From Bacteroidales bacterium (GTDB lineage: Bacteria; Bacteroidota; Bacteroidia; Bacteroidales; WCHB1-69): a DNA stretch of 20,282 nt. Shown one piece after another: positions 1 to 7,646 of this stretch. A program made the position numbers and the translations under genes. The stretch is from positions 1 to 20,282 of the forward strand of contig JAISTU010000004.1 of NCBI GenBank assembly GCA_031272415.1, written 5' to 3'. Below the pieces are notes generated by a model, which saw nothing but the letters and a program-made list of their open reading frames with translations, did no database searches and was not told where the DNA came from. The first letter of the stretch is position 1. The number at the start of each line of letters is the position of its first letter.

Positions 1-237
1 TTTAAAGGGTTTCCGCATTTGCCGAATATCCGTTGTCCGAATATCCGCAAACCGCAGAATATCACCGTTTAAAGTAATTTCTCTCTGTCGGCTCACATTC
101 TTTCTACATGCCGACTTAACATTGCTAAACTGACCTCGATTTTTGCAAATCATGTCGTTCTGCAACGTGGCAACAGCATCCTGTGCTGTCGCATACATAG
201 CCCTTAGGCTCAAAACTAACGAACAATACTTCTTCAT
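1..237 (-). CDS. N-terminal fragment of an exported protein (gene runs off the window)
   Basis: An open frame of 79 codons reads leftward from an ATG at 237 to the window edge without a stop. It begins MKKYCSLVLSLRAMYATAQ, a basic start, a hydrophobic stretch and an A-x-A-like cleavage region, which looks like a Sec signal peptide. After that the fragment is rich in Arg and Lys and I recognise no domain. A five-codon direct repeat (DNA CCGAATATCCG at 22-32 and 37-47) encodes two DIR motifs. A TAnnTTTG promoter lies about 110 bases upstream on the same strand. The start is similar in style to secreted Bacteroidales proteins, but the mature part is odd enough that a frameshifted or decayed copy is possible. 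Confidence 0.42.
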   Translation of the reverse strand, partial: MKKYCSLVLSLRAMYATAQDAVATLQNDMICKNRGQFSNVKSACRKNVSRQREITLNGDILRFADIRTTDIRQMRKPFK

Positions 238-304
238 TTTACTTAAAACTAAATTGTTAAACTTTTTATTTATTATTATAAACTATTTTTAAATTTTCAA
301 AAAC

Positions 305-341
305 GACCTTGCCTTTCACTTTTTTTATCTCCGCAAGGGTC
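305..341 (-). promoter_or_regulatory. 5'-leader hairpin with a downstream T-run
   Basis: GACCTTGC at 305-312 and GCAAGGGTC at 333-341 can pair (8 bp with one bulged base). On the minus strand the hairpin would lie at the very 5' end of the transcript started by the promoter at 345-352, and it is followed by GTTTTTG. It could be a 5' stabilising hairpin or a weak attenuator for the exported-protein gene. Only the pairing is seen; the role is inferred. Confidence 0.35.
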
Positions 342-344
342 ATG

Positions 345-352
345 CAAAAATA
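345..352 (-). promoter_or_regulatory. Bacteroidetes -7 element TATTTTTG
   Basis: The minus strand reads TATTTTTG, a match to the TAnnTTTG consensus, about 110 bases upstream of the gene starting at 237. No clear -33 TTTG box is seen at the usual spacing. Confidence 0.5.
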
Positions 353-370
353 CCATTTTTTTTTCGCACC

Positions 371-454
371 TTTGTAACATACACGGAAAATTTTGTAACA
401 TACACGGAAAACTTTGTATCATTTAGCGGAAAAAATGTATCATTTAGCGGAAAA
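371..454. repeat. Four 21-bp tandem repeats
   Basis: Four units with an exact 21-bp period (371-391, 392-412, 413-433, 434-454). The first two read TTTGTAACATACACGGAAAA, the last two xxTGTATCATTTAGCGGAAAA, so the array consists of two pairs sharing a GTA-CAT-CGGAAAA core. A 21-bp period is two helical turns, so all cores face the same side of the DNA, as in regulator-binding direct repeats. The array is just upstream of the minus-strand promoter at 345-352. There are no spacers, so it is not CRISPR. Confidence 0.75.
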
Positions 455-730
455 ATGTATTCTAACATATTGATTATCAATCAAATATGAAAAATGGTCA
501 AAAAAGACCCCAAAAAATGGATTTTTTTGCATTTTCAATAATCAACTTTCCTGTCCTCAAAGGACAAAACTTTCATTCTCCATTTTCAATTATTATTTAT
601 CTTCATTATTTCAAAGAACGTATTTTTTTTAATTTTTTTTGTGCAAGGTAAGTTTTCGTTTAATTCGAGGATATGATATTTACCCTCCTTGTGTAGCATA
701 TTGCACATTATGCAGACACAAGAAGCGATA
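455..730. other. Non-coding stretch with small hairpins
   Basis: No convincing gene. Visible are GGTC(A6)GACC at 496-509, GTCCT-CAA-AGGAC at 553-565, a pyrimidine-rich CATTCTCCATTTTCAATT stretch near 574-591 that recurs in other gaps of the window, and a larger two-part hairpin at 688-722: CTTGTGT pairs with ACACAAG and, inside it, GCATA pairs with TATGC, separated by a 1x2 internal loop. The last could be part of a small RNA, but I see no TAnnTTTG promoter directly in front of it. Confidence 0.4.
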
Positions 731-772
731 CTACGGCTTTTTCATTTCGACCGTTAAATGAAAAAACAAACC

Positions 773-796
773 AAAAGGCTGAAAATGTAGCCTTTT
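773..796. terminator. Bidirectional terminator-like hairpin
   Basis: AAAAGGCT (773-780) and AGCCTTTT (789-796) form a perfect 8-bp stem with an 8-base loop. On the plus strand it is followed by CCTTTTTTT, on the minus strand by GGTTTGTTTTTT, so it could stop transcription either way. It lies inside a 151-codon minus-strand open frame (731-1186), one reason to doubt that frame as a gene. Confidence 0.5.
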
Positions 797-938
797 CCTT
801 TTTTTGGTGTTTTTGATTTTCGCAGGAATGTAGTGTGTAGAATATTGTGTGTAGAAACTCAAAATCCTATCAATTTTGAATATCTTGTTAAAATCGTGAT
901 TAAGATAATCTGTGATTTTTAATCTCCCCAAAATGCTC

Positions 939-1002
939 GCAACTGCTTGATTATCAAGTAGTTGGGGGGGGGGGGGTAAATGACTGATAATCAAGCAGTT
1001 GC
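939..1002. repeat. Perfect 18-bp inverted repeat with a G13 tract in the loop
   Basis: GCAACTGCTTGATTATCA at 939-956 is repeated as its exact reverse complement at 985-1002. The 28-base loop contains 13 consecutive G (964-976). It lies in the middle of the weak minus-strand frame 731-1186, where the tract would read as a run of Pro. A homopolymer this long is prone to slippage in the cell and in sequencing. Confidence 0.85.
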
Positions 1003-1175
1003 ATAACAAAGCGTACTTGTCAGCATCATTGCCTATAGCACACTCTCTATACTTTTTACTATCGCCATACATCGTAAAATCGCCATGTATAAGATATTCC
1101 CTAAATCTTGTATTTATCATTCTATTACAATACATATTTATATAAAACACCTTACCTTCATTGATAAGGGATTTG

Positions 1176-1183
1176 CAAAAATA
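1176..1183 (-). promoter_or_regulatory. Bacteroidetes -7 element TATTTTTG facing the 731-1186 region
   Basis: The minus strand reads GTGTATTTTTGCAAAT, a TAnnTTTG match with the GTG extension seen at most promoters here. It would transcribe leftward through 731-1170. The open frame there (start at 1186) has its first five codons, MYFCK, supplied by the promoter itself, so any real product would start further in, for example at the ATGs near 1117 or 1069. I recognise no protein family in it, so the transcript may be non-coding. Confidence 0.45.
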
Positions 1184-1252
1184 CACATTTTTTTGAATTA
1201 AAAATTAAAGTGGGAATATACATATTTTTGTCTGAACTTTGATTTTAAAATT

Positions 1253-1345
1253 GTCTGAACCACAGATTTTCATAAGATTTATATGATTAGCAAGATTAAA
1301 ATAATCATATAAATCATTAAAATCATTCCAAATCACAGTTCAGAC
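1253..1345. repeat. 93-bp palindromic dispersed repeat, copy 1
   Basis: The element starts GTCTGAACCACAGATTT and ends AAATCACAGTTCAGAC, imperfect terminal inverted repeats of about 16 bases. The interior is made of ATATGATT/AATCATAT-like words. A second copy in the opposite orientation is at 13807-13898. A partial end, GTCTGAACTTTGATTTT, directly precedes it at 1230-1246. The form is that of a REP- or MITE-like element; no coding capacity. Confidence 0.75.
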
Positions 1346-1421
1346 AGGGGGCAAAAATGCAAAAAAATCTACACTCTACACTCTGAAAAAAACGTTTTTA
1401 ATTTTTAATTGAAAAAAAGTG

Positions 1422-1429
1422 TATCTTTG
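1422..1429 (+). promoter_or_regulatory. Bacteroidetes -7 element TATCTTTG for the helicase gene
   Basis: AGTGTATCTTTGC is a strong TAnnTTTG match 31 bases upstream of the ATG at 1460. The start codon lacks a Shine-Dalgarno sequence, as is usual in this phylum. Confidence 0.65.
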
Positions 1430-1459
1430 CATTTTAATTAAAAAAAAGGTTTTATTAAA

Positions 1460-4195
1460 ATGTTGCAAAAAATTGATTATCTTGTTGCGGAAGTAGAGGC
1501 GCATTTATCGGAGGAAAATTTACAAAAAGGCAAACAATTACAAGCAGAACATAGATGTATTTTGTTGTCGCAATCGGCTGTTTGTGTGGATTTTATGTTT
1601 TTTATGGATGCCAAACAGATGATAGAGTGTAAATTTTTGATTGATAGGGGTGATTTTGATTTGACGCCTTATATCAGTACGGGCGAATATGGATGGAATG
1701 CCTACACTTATGCATGTTTGTTGCAATATCGGTATGAGTTATCACAACTGATTATGCCACAAGAGATTATGCACAAACAATACACGCGCAAAGGGATGAT
1801 GAAACGTGTTTTGGATGAACGTAGGGAGAAGGCAAACAAAGCCAATTACAAAATTCAATGGGCAGATAATATTTTTGGCGACCATGTTTTGTACAATGAG
1901 AGAGGTATAAGATATAAAATCTTTTTGCGTGATTTTGAGCAAGAAATTGGGTATAGCGACAGTGCTGATGCGCAAGTGAATAAATTGGGTACAACGAAGC
2001 ATATTATGTTTGCATTCAAGCAATTAAAAAATGACCCTGCTCTTTACAACCGTTTAGATAAAAAGTTTCCTTTTATAGAAATTTATTGTGACCCGCTCAA
2101 TCATTATCGGATCAGTTGGTATTATCCTTATCCTTTGCAAAATATTGAAAATGAATTGATTACAAAATATTTTCACGGTAAAAAATATATAGAAGACGAA
2201 AATTTGGGTAATTTTTTGGGATTTTTTGACCAGAGTTCTCAAATGGAAAACATTCGTGTCCGACCGGAGGTACGTCAAAAGGTAGAAAATTATTTTGAAG
2301 AGTTGATGCTCAAAGATTTACAGCAAAAGCAAAGCATTGATTTTTCGGTCATTAAGAGCGAACTTTTTCCTTTTCAGCAAGAGGGTGTTCAGTTTGCAGT
2401 TTTTCGCAAAGCGGCAATTATTGCGGACGAAATGGGGCTTGGCAAAACCATACAAGCGATTACAACGGCGGTAATTAAAAAGAAAATTTTCGGATTTCAA
2501 AAAACATTAGTCGTTTGTCCAGCCACACTTAAATCGCAATGGAAACAAGAAATTGAACGGTTTACGAATGAAAAAGCATTGATAATCAATGGATTACCGG
2601 AAGAAAGAAAAGAACAATACAACGACAGTTCTGCGTATTTTTACATTATCAATTATGAAACAATACTGCGTGATTCTCAGGTAATTGCACGTGCAAATTT
2701 TGATTTTTTGATTTTAGATGAAGCCCAAAAAATTAAGAATTATGAAACCAAAACAGCCTCGTCTATCAATCGCATTCATCCAAAGCATACTTTGGTCATT
2801 ACAGGCACTCCGATAGAGAATAAATTGTTGGATATTTTTTCTATTTTGAGCGTTGTTAGTCCGCATTTTTTGGGACCGCTTTGGGAATTTTCGTATCAAC
2901 ATTGCCTTTTTGACTCCGAAAAGCCCAATAAAATCAACGGATATTACAATTTACAGGCGTTAAATGACAAATTGTCCGAAATTTTAATCCGAAGGGAGAA
3001 ACATGCTGTAATTCAGCAACTTCCGTCTATTCAACACATTGATGTACCGATTGAATTATCGCCTTTGCAACAAGAATATCACGGCAGTTATTTGCGTGGA
3101 GTGGCACAAATTATTCGCAAAAAATACCTTACCAATTATGATATTCAGCGCTTAATGTTGTTGTTGCAAAGCGCAAGGATGGTTTGCGATTCTACTTTTT
3201 TGGCGGATGACAAAACCAATGAATCTCCCAAATTGATTGAATTACAAGACATTCTGTTTGAAAAATTAGATATTTTACATCAAAAACGTAAAATAATCAT
3301 TTTTTCGGAATGGATAAAAGTGCATTATTTGATTGCGCAAATGTTGCAAAAACAAGGTGTTCAATATGTAGAATTGAATGGTAAAGTGCCTGTAAATGAG
3401 CGTAGTAATCTTATTGGCAGGTTTGAGCAAGACCCTGATTGCAATGTATTTTTATCAACAGAGGCAGGCGGTGCAGGTCTGAATTTGCAGGTTGCCGATA
3501 TTTTAATCAATTTTGAATTGCCGTGGAACCCTGCCAAAAAAAATCAACGCATTGGACGCATTGACCGCATGGGGCAAAAAAGCAATCAGTTAACAATTTA
3601 TAATTTTATTTCTCGCTTTTCGATTGAGGAGCAAATTGCAGCCGGTTTGTTGATCAAACAAAATCTTTTTGACGGCGTGCTGTCGGATAGCATGCAAAAT
3701 TATGTAGATTTTTCGGTCAAAGGACGTTCCCAATTTATTCAACAAATTGAAACATTTCTCTCGCAACAGGAGCAGCATGATGCACAAACGGCACTGGAAA
3801 CGGCTCAAAATACAGCCGAAAAAGTTATCTCGCCCACACTTGAGCCTGAAAATTCAACTTCTTCGGATACCGAACAACCCACTGCCACCTCATACACAAG
3901 ACAATTGGAACTCTTTGAAGATATTGAAGATACAACGGAGGCAAATGAAGAAGTGGACGAAATTAGAACAAAAAATCATCCCTCCGAAACGGCGACTACA
4001 ACTACAACCACTACCGAAAATAGAGTTGCCCAAACCGCCGACATGGAGCAAGTTTTTCACCATGGAATGCAGTTTTTGGCAGGTCTATTCAAAATGTCAA
4101 CAGGCAAAAATTTAGATACAGGAGAACAAAAAATTGAAATTGACGAAAATACAGGTGAAATTGTAATGAGATTTAAAATAAATACCGAAAAGTAG
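1460..4195 (+). CDS. SNF2/RapA-type DEAD/DEAH-box helicase
   Basis: A 911-residue superfamily 2 ATPase of the SNF2/RapA kind, expected to translocate on double-stranded DNA and remodel protein-DNA complexes in the cytoplasm. The ATPase core begins near residue 305: motif I DEMGLGKT (323-330), motif II DEAQ (420-423), motif III TGTP (448-451). The C-terminal helicase lobe starts near 610 and contains STEAGGAGLNLQ (666-677) and IGRIDRMGQ (698-706), the SNF2-type motifs V and VI. The first 300 residues resemble the poorly conserved N-terminal arm of bacterial stand-alone SNF2 proteins. The tail from about 770 is low-complexity, Glu/Thr/Gln-rich, with a run of seven Thr, and ends in a short acidic segment. 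It has its own promoter and is convergent with pyrF. Family assignment is firm; the cellular target is unknown. Confidence 0.92.
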   Translation: MLQKIDYLVAEVEAHLSEENLQKGKQLQAEHRCILLSQSAVCVDFMFFMDAKQMIECKFLIDRGDFDLTPYISTGEYGWNAYTYACLLQYRYELSQLIMPQEIMHKQYTRKGMMKRVLDERREKANKANYKIQWADNIFGDHVLYNERGIRYKIFLRDFEQEIGYSDSADAQVNKLGTTKHIMFAFKQLKNDPALYNRLDKKFPFIEIYCDPLNHYRISWYYPYPLQNIENELITKYFHGKKYIEDENLGNFLGFFDQSSQMENIRVRPEVRQKVENYFEELMLKDLQQKQSIDFSVIKSELFPFQQEGVQFAVFRKAAIIADEMGLGKTIQAITTAVIKKKIFGFQKTLVVCPATLKSQWKQEIERFTNEKALIINGLPEERKEQYNDSSAYFYIINYETILRDSQVIARANFDFLILDEAQKIKNYETKTASSINRIHPKHTLVITGTPIENKLLDIFSILSVVSPHFLGPLWEFSYQHCLFDSEKPNKINGYYNLQALNDKLSEILIRREKHAVIQQLPSIQHIDVPIELSPLQQEYHGSYLRGVAQIIRKKYLTNYDIQRLMLLLQSARMVCDSTFLADDKTNESPKLIELQDILFEKLDILHQKRKIIIFSEWIKVHYLIAQMLQKQGVQYVELNGKVPVNERSNLIGRFEQDPDCNVFLSTEAGGAGLNLQVADILINFELPWNPAKKNQRIGRIDRMGQKSNQLTIYNFISRFSIEEQIAAGLLIKQNLFDGVLSDSMQNYVDFSVKGRSQFIQQIETFLSQQEQHDAQTALETAQNTAEKVISPTLEPENSTSSDTEQPTATSYTRQLELFEDIEDTTEANEEVDEIRTKNHPSETATTTTTTTENRVAQTADMEQVFHHGMQFLAGLFKMSTGKNLDTGEQKIEIDENTGEIVMRFKINTEK

Positions 4196-4211
4196 AAAAA
4201 AATCTCTATTT

Positions 4212-5033
4212 CTACAAATATTTAGCCATTTCTTTTTGTATTTTTTCGGCTTCGAGGGCTGCTTTTTGGGCAAAATTTTGTTCTTTTGAGGCATAAAGTA
4301 TGCTTCTTGACGCATTGACAATCAATCCACAATCGCTGTTCATGCCATATTTTACAACCTCTTCCAAACTGCCTCCTTGTGCTCCCACACCGGGAATTAA
4401 TAGAAAATTATCAGGCACTATTTTGCGAATATCTGTTAGCATATTTGCTTGTGTTGCCCCCACAACGTACATCATTTTGTTGTCGTCAGCCCACGTTTTG
4501 GAAATCTGCAGCACTTTTTCAAACAATTTGCCCTCCGAAGATTGCATAAATTGGAAATCATTTGCCCCTTTGTTGGACGTTAATGCCAACAGTATCACCC
4601 ATTTATCTTCAAATTCTAAAAAAGGTTTCACGCTGTCTTCCCCCATGTAAGGGGCAACGGTTACGGCGTCAAAGTTTTGATTTTCATCTTTTTGTCCAAA
4701 AAAAGAAAGTGCATATTGAGTAGAAGTATTACCAATATCGCCCCGTTTAGCATCGGCAATTAAAAATATTTTTTCGCCCTTGCTGCGGATGTAAGACACT
4801 GTTTTTTCGAGACTTATAAGTCCTTTCCATCCGTTTGCCTCATAAAATGCCAAATTGGGTTTGTATGCCAACGTGTAGGGCAAAGTGGCATCTATTATGG
4901 CTTTATTGAACTCAAATATAGGGTCTTCATGCTCTAATAAATGAGACGGTATTTTCGATAAATCACTGTCCAAGCCTACGCAAAGAAATGTTTTTTTACG
5001 CTCTATTGTATTGATAATCTGTTGTTTATTCAT
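4212..5033 (-). CDS. pyrF: Orotidine 5'-phosphate decarboxylase
   Basis: Catalyses decarboxylation of OMP to UMP, the last step of de novo pyrimidine synthesis, in the cytoplasm. The 273 residues match the long (type 2) bacterial form. The N-terminal FLCVGLDSDL (16-25) carries the substrate-binding Asp, YKPNLAFYE (57-65) the conserved Lys, and DAKRGDIGNT (94-103) the catalytic Asp-Lys-Asp set (D94, K96, D99). IPGVGAQGG and the NASRSILYA stretch near the C-terminus form the phosphate-binding part of the TIM barrel. The ATG at 5033 gives the expected N-terminus and has a TAnnTTTG promoter 60 bases upstream. The stop is 16 bases from the helicase stop, with only a weak AT-rich inverted repeat between them. 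Confidence 0.96.
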   Translation of the reverse strand: MNKQQIINTIERKKTFLCVGLDSDLSKIPSHLLEHEDPIFEFNKAIIDATLPYTLAYKPNLAFYEANGWKGLISLEKTVSYIRSKGEKIFLIADAKRGDIGNTSTQYALSFFGQKDENQNFDAVTVAPYMGEDSVKPFLEFEDKWVILLALTSNKGANDFQFMQSSEGKLFEKVLQISKTWADDNKMMYVVGATQANMLTDIRKIVPDNFLLIPGVGAQGGSLEEVVKYGMNSDCGLIVNASRSILYASKEQNFAQKAALEAEKIQKEMAKYL

Positions 5034-5092
5034 GTTTTATACTTTTTTATTTAAACTTAAATAATCCGAACAAAAGAATGTTCACTAAAATA

Positions 5093-5100
5093 CAAAATTA
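5093..5100 (-). promoter_or_regulatory. Bacteroidetes -7 element TAATTTTG for pyrF
   Basis: The minus strand reads TAATTTTG about 60 bases upstream of the pyrF ATG. Downstream, in the leader, GAACA (5068-5072) and TGTTC (5079-5083) form a short inverted repeat that could be an operator. The promoter match is direct; the operator is a guess. Confidence 0.5.
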
Positions 5101-5166
5101 CATTTTTTTTAACACAAAAAAAAATTACAAAAAACGCAAAAAAAAATTTTGTATTGATTTTTTGTG

Positions 5167-5174
5167 TATCTTTG
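5167..5174 (+). promoter_or_regulatory. Bacteroidetes -7 element TATCTTTG for tRNA-Arg
   Basis: TTTGTGTATCTTTG ends 32 bases before the first base of the tRNA. It has the extended TTTGTGTAnnTTTG form that recurs through the window. Confidence 0.65.
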
Positions 5175-5206
5175 TATTTTGTAAAATTACTTTTTATTAT
5201 TTTTTT

Positions 5207-5280
5207 GGCCCCGTGGCTCAATTGTATAGAGCATCTGACTACGGATCAGAAGGTTGCAGGTTAGAATCCTGCCGGGGTCA
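5207..5280 (+). tRNA. tRNA-Arg (anticodon ACG)
   Basis: A complete 74-nt cloverleaf. Acceptor GGCCCCG pairs with CGGGGTC (one G-U pair) and the discriminator is A at 5280. The D arm is GCTC/GAGC, the anticodon stem TCTGA/TCAGA around loop CTACGGA with anticodon ACG (wobble A expected to be inosine, reading CGU, CGC and CGA), and the T stem GCAGG/CCTGC. CCA is not encoded. The D loop has GT where G18-G19 is usual, and the T loop is TTAGAAT instead of TTCGAAT, so the normal G19-C56 contact appears to be replaced by U19-A56. A run of seven T directly follows. Confidence 0.95.
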
Positions 5281-5470
5281 CTTTTTTTGTAGAGAATTAA
5301 AGAATTTATTTTTTAAGAGGTATAAGGCGACAGAACAAAATATTTTTTCATCTTTTGACAATTTTTTTTGGCGTATTGCGTTAAAATGTTTTTGAAGTTG
5401 ATATTATATTCATTTAGAGAGAATTATTAGAGAAGATTTTTTAGGATAATAAAAGGAGGAAGAGTATTTT
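5281..5470 (+). other. AT-rich gap upstream of the secreted-protein gene
   Basis: No TAnnTTTG promoter is recognisable here. The gene at 5471 may be read through from the tRNA promoter or use a promoter I cannot see. TTGACA occurs at 5357-5362 without a convincing partner. Confidence 0.4.
5454..5460 (+). promoter_or_regulatory. Strong Shine-Dalgarno AGGAGGA
   Basis: AGGAGGA lies 10 bases before the ATG at 5471 and fixes that start. Such a consensus site is unusual here: the other starts lack one, apart from a GGAG set only two bases from the ATG at 14877. Confidence 0.6.
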
Positions 5471-7501
5471 ATGTACAAGAACTTAGGTTTTAGGGTAAAT
5501 AATGCGAATAAAGCATGTCATAAGAGACGGAATTTCAGACAAATAAAAAGCAGAAGGTTAAATGTGCTTTCAAATTCGATATTTATTTGTATATCAATTT
5601 GTTTAGCATTCTTTTGGAGTGGAAAAATGTACAGCCAAACGGTAATCGTTAATGATACTCTGTTTCGTGAAAATTTCGGTACAGGTGCATCTGCAACGAC
5701 TACTTTTGACACTGCTTACAATTGGACAACTTACAATAAATCGGGGACACGCACCTTCGTTCCGGCTGATATAAGCGGCATTTCTTTTGGCGGCAGCAGG
5801 TCGATGTGGAGTAGCGTCGCGGCGGCTAATGTAAGTGGAAGCCATTGCTGGTTTAATAAGGGAGGAATAGGTGTGTTTTATATCTACGATATTTCTGTTT
5901 TCAATACCAAGCAAGTAAGGATATTGTTTGACAGGTTCGGGGCGGACCTCATGCAGATATATGCAGACACAAATGGTGGAACAAGTTTTTCTATTCTTGT
6001 AGGAACATCTCACGCAGCCGGTACTAACCAGTCTGTGCTGTACAATATTCCTGATGGTGCTACATCAATTTCTTTAAAATTTCAGGTTACTGCTGCCGCC
6101 AACTCCAATGTTAGAATTGACAATATCAGGGTGGTAGTTACTGCCGTAAGAGTGTTGACTTGCACGCCACACCCTGTTTTGTATCCAGACAGCATTGATA
6201 ATCTTGTTAATAACGAAATAAATATTACCTTTGCCGATAATCCGCTTTGGCGGTCTAATATGACAGCGGTAATAGTAAATAATGATACACTTACGCAAGG
6301 AGTTGATTATCAGATAATTGCAGGAAATTTGATACTCTTACCTTCGGGCGGTAATCCTGTATTAACCACAGCGGGCGTAAAGCAAATAATGCTGATTTCA
6401 ACAGGTTTTTGTGATGCGGTAATGACGCAAACTATTATACCTCACAAAACCTATCGCCTTGTTACCAATGATTGTCAATTGGTGGCAGGTCGTAAATATC
6501 TCATTTCCAATAGAAAAGAAGATGGAATTGGGGGAATTATGGGGGCAATTCGTTCCGGTAGTAATAATCGTGCGGAGTTCCCTGTAACCATAACCGCCGA
6601 CAGTATTAGTGCCGATTATGCTCTCCAACCGACTGATACTGTGGCATATGAAATAACACTTGGAGGCTCGGCAGGTGCATGGACTTTGTATGATGTGGTG
6701 AACGCAGGCTATCTCAAAGCAGGTAGCAGTTCAAACAATTATTTGCGAACACTGGCGGGCATAGCCGAATGGGATATAAGTATTGATGCAGATAGTGCTG
6801 CTGTAATGCTCTGTAATACAAACAATTATGACCGTAATATTTTGCGTTACAATAATGTATCTTCCCTTTTTGCATGTTATGGTATCAATAACAATCAATA
6901 TCCTGTTTATCTGTATTGTGAAACTGTTTCAAACGTGCCTTTGCCTGCCCCTACTGCATTGTCGGCGACCGCAATTACACCTTGCTCTTTTGTTGCCAAT
7001 TGGGAAAATCCTGCAACAGAGTATCAATTGTATGTACGCTCCCAAAGCGACTATTTGAGTGGCTATAATCCCAAAATTGTTACCGATAACAAAGACACTA
7101 TCAGCGGATTAAACCCTAATACAACTTACTATTATGTACTCAAAAGTATTTGCAGTGGCGATATATCTGCCCTTTCCAATGAAATAATGCTCAAAACGTT
7201 GCCTGCTCCGTATGTAAATATCACTTGCGGGACAGATTTTTGCGACAATGTGGGAGGAATAACTTTTGAATTGCATGGTACACCGCCATTTACGGTAATT
7301 TATACGCTGCAAACTACTCAAACTTTGCCACTCAATTTGGTTTTACCTACTCAATTTTATGACGGAGCCCCCAACATCTTAACTTGGCAAAATGTTAATA
7401 GCAACACTTATCGAGCAACCATAAAAAGCGGATTATCAGGCAGATTGCGTCTTCGCATATCCGAAATTGAAGACGGAAACGGCTGCGTGGTAACGCCGTA
7501 A
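5471..7501 (+). CDS. Secreted modular protein with a fibronectin type III domain
   Basis: A 676-residue exported protein. A long basic N-terminus (1-31) precedes a hydrophobic segment (about 32-50) and a likely cleavage site near MYSQ (53-56), giving a mature start TVIVNDTLFRENFGT. Residues 57-224 look like a beta-sandwich module ending in RIDNIRVV, a common end of carbohydrate-binding-like folds. Residues 327-478 form a second module opening YRLVTND and ending PVYLYCE, seen in secreted Bacteroidetes proteins. Residues 491-577 are a fibronectin type III domain (start APTALSATAITPCSF, end LKTLP). About 100 further residues end abruptly at NGCVVTP. I see no recognisable type IX secretion C-terminal domain, so the protein is either released another way or truncated. 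Substrate or partner unknown. Confidence 0.75.
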   Translation: MYKNLGFRVNNANKACHKRRNFRQIKSRRLNVLSNSIFICISICLAFFWSGKMYSQTVIVNDTLFRENFGTGASATTTFDTAYNWTTYNKSGTRTFVPADISGISFGGSRSMWSSVAAANVSGSHCWFNKGGIGVFYIYDISVFNTKQVRILFDRFGADLMQIYADTNGGTSFSILVGTSHAAGTNQSVLYNIPDGATSISLKFQVTAAANSNVRIDNIRVVVTAVRVLTCTPHPVLYPDSIDNLVNNEINITFADNPLWRSNMTAVIVNNDTLTQGVDYQIIAGNLILLPSGGNPVLTTAGVKQIMLISTGFCDAVMTQTIIPHKTYRLVTNDCQLVAGRKYLISNRKEDGIGGIMGAIRSGSNNRAEFPVTITADSISADYALQPTDTVAYEITLGGSAGAWTLYDVVNAGYLKAGSSSNNYLRTLAGIAEWDISIDADSAAVMLCNTNNYDRNILRYNNVSSLFACYGINNNQYPVYLYCETVSNVPLPAPTALSATAITPCSFVANWENPATEYQLYVRSQSDYLSGYNPKIVTDNKDTISGLNPNTTYYYVLKSICSGDISALSNEIMLKTLPAPYVNITCGTDFCDNVGGITFELHGTPPFTVIYTLQTTQTLPLNLVLPTQFYDGAPNILTWQNVNSNTYRATIKSGLSGRLRLRISEIEDGNGCVVTP

Positions 7502-7613
7502 AAAAAGCCTTTTTTTTTTTATTTTTTAGAACGTTTTTGTGCAAAAATGCAAAAAAAATCTTCACTCTCCACTCTGCAAAAAAGGCTTTTAATTTTTTAT
7601 TAAATAAAACGTG

Positions 7614-7621
7614 TATTTTTG
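7614..7621 (+). promoter_or_regulatory. Bacteroidetes -7 element TATTTTTG for rfbC
   Basis: GTGTATTTTTGTAAA lies 26 bases upstream of the rfbC ATG at 7647. Its GTG is in frame with rfbC and would give a spurious N-terminal extension MYFCK if taken as the start. Confidence 0.65.
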
Positions 7622-7646
7622 TAAAAAGGTAAAATATTTTACAAAG

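Noticed and set aside
371..454. Tandem repeats as a CRISPR array
   Set aside because: Units are directly adjacent with no spacers and no cas genes are present.
731..1186. 151-codon minus-strand open frame
   Set aside because: Its first codons are the promoter, it contains an 18-bp inverted repeat, a G13 tract and a terminator-like hairpin, and no part resembles a known protein. Kept only as a possible transcript.
3990..4016. ACT/ACA trinucleotide run in the helicase tail as a phase-variable tract
   Set aside because: The repeat is short and imperfect and changes in units of three would not shift the frame.
3747..4115. 122-codon open frame inside the helicase tail
   Set aside because: It is a Pro/Lys/Leu-rich shadow of the low-complexity Glu/Thr/Gln coding sequence.
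4193..4214. TAGAAA/TTTCTA inverted repeat between the helicase and pyrF stops as a terminator
   Set aside because: The stem is six A/T-dominated pairs with a 10-base loop, too weak to call.
5078..5395. 105-codon plus-strand open frame
   Set aside because: It runs straight through the tRNA-Arg gene and its promoter; the frame is accidental.
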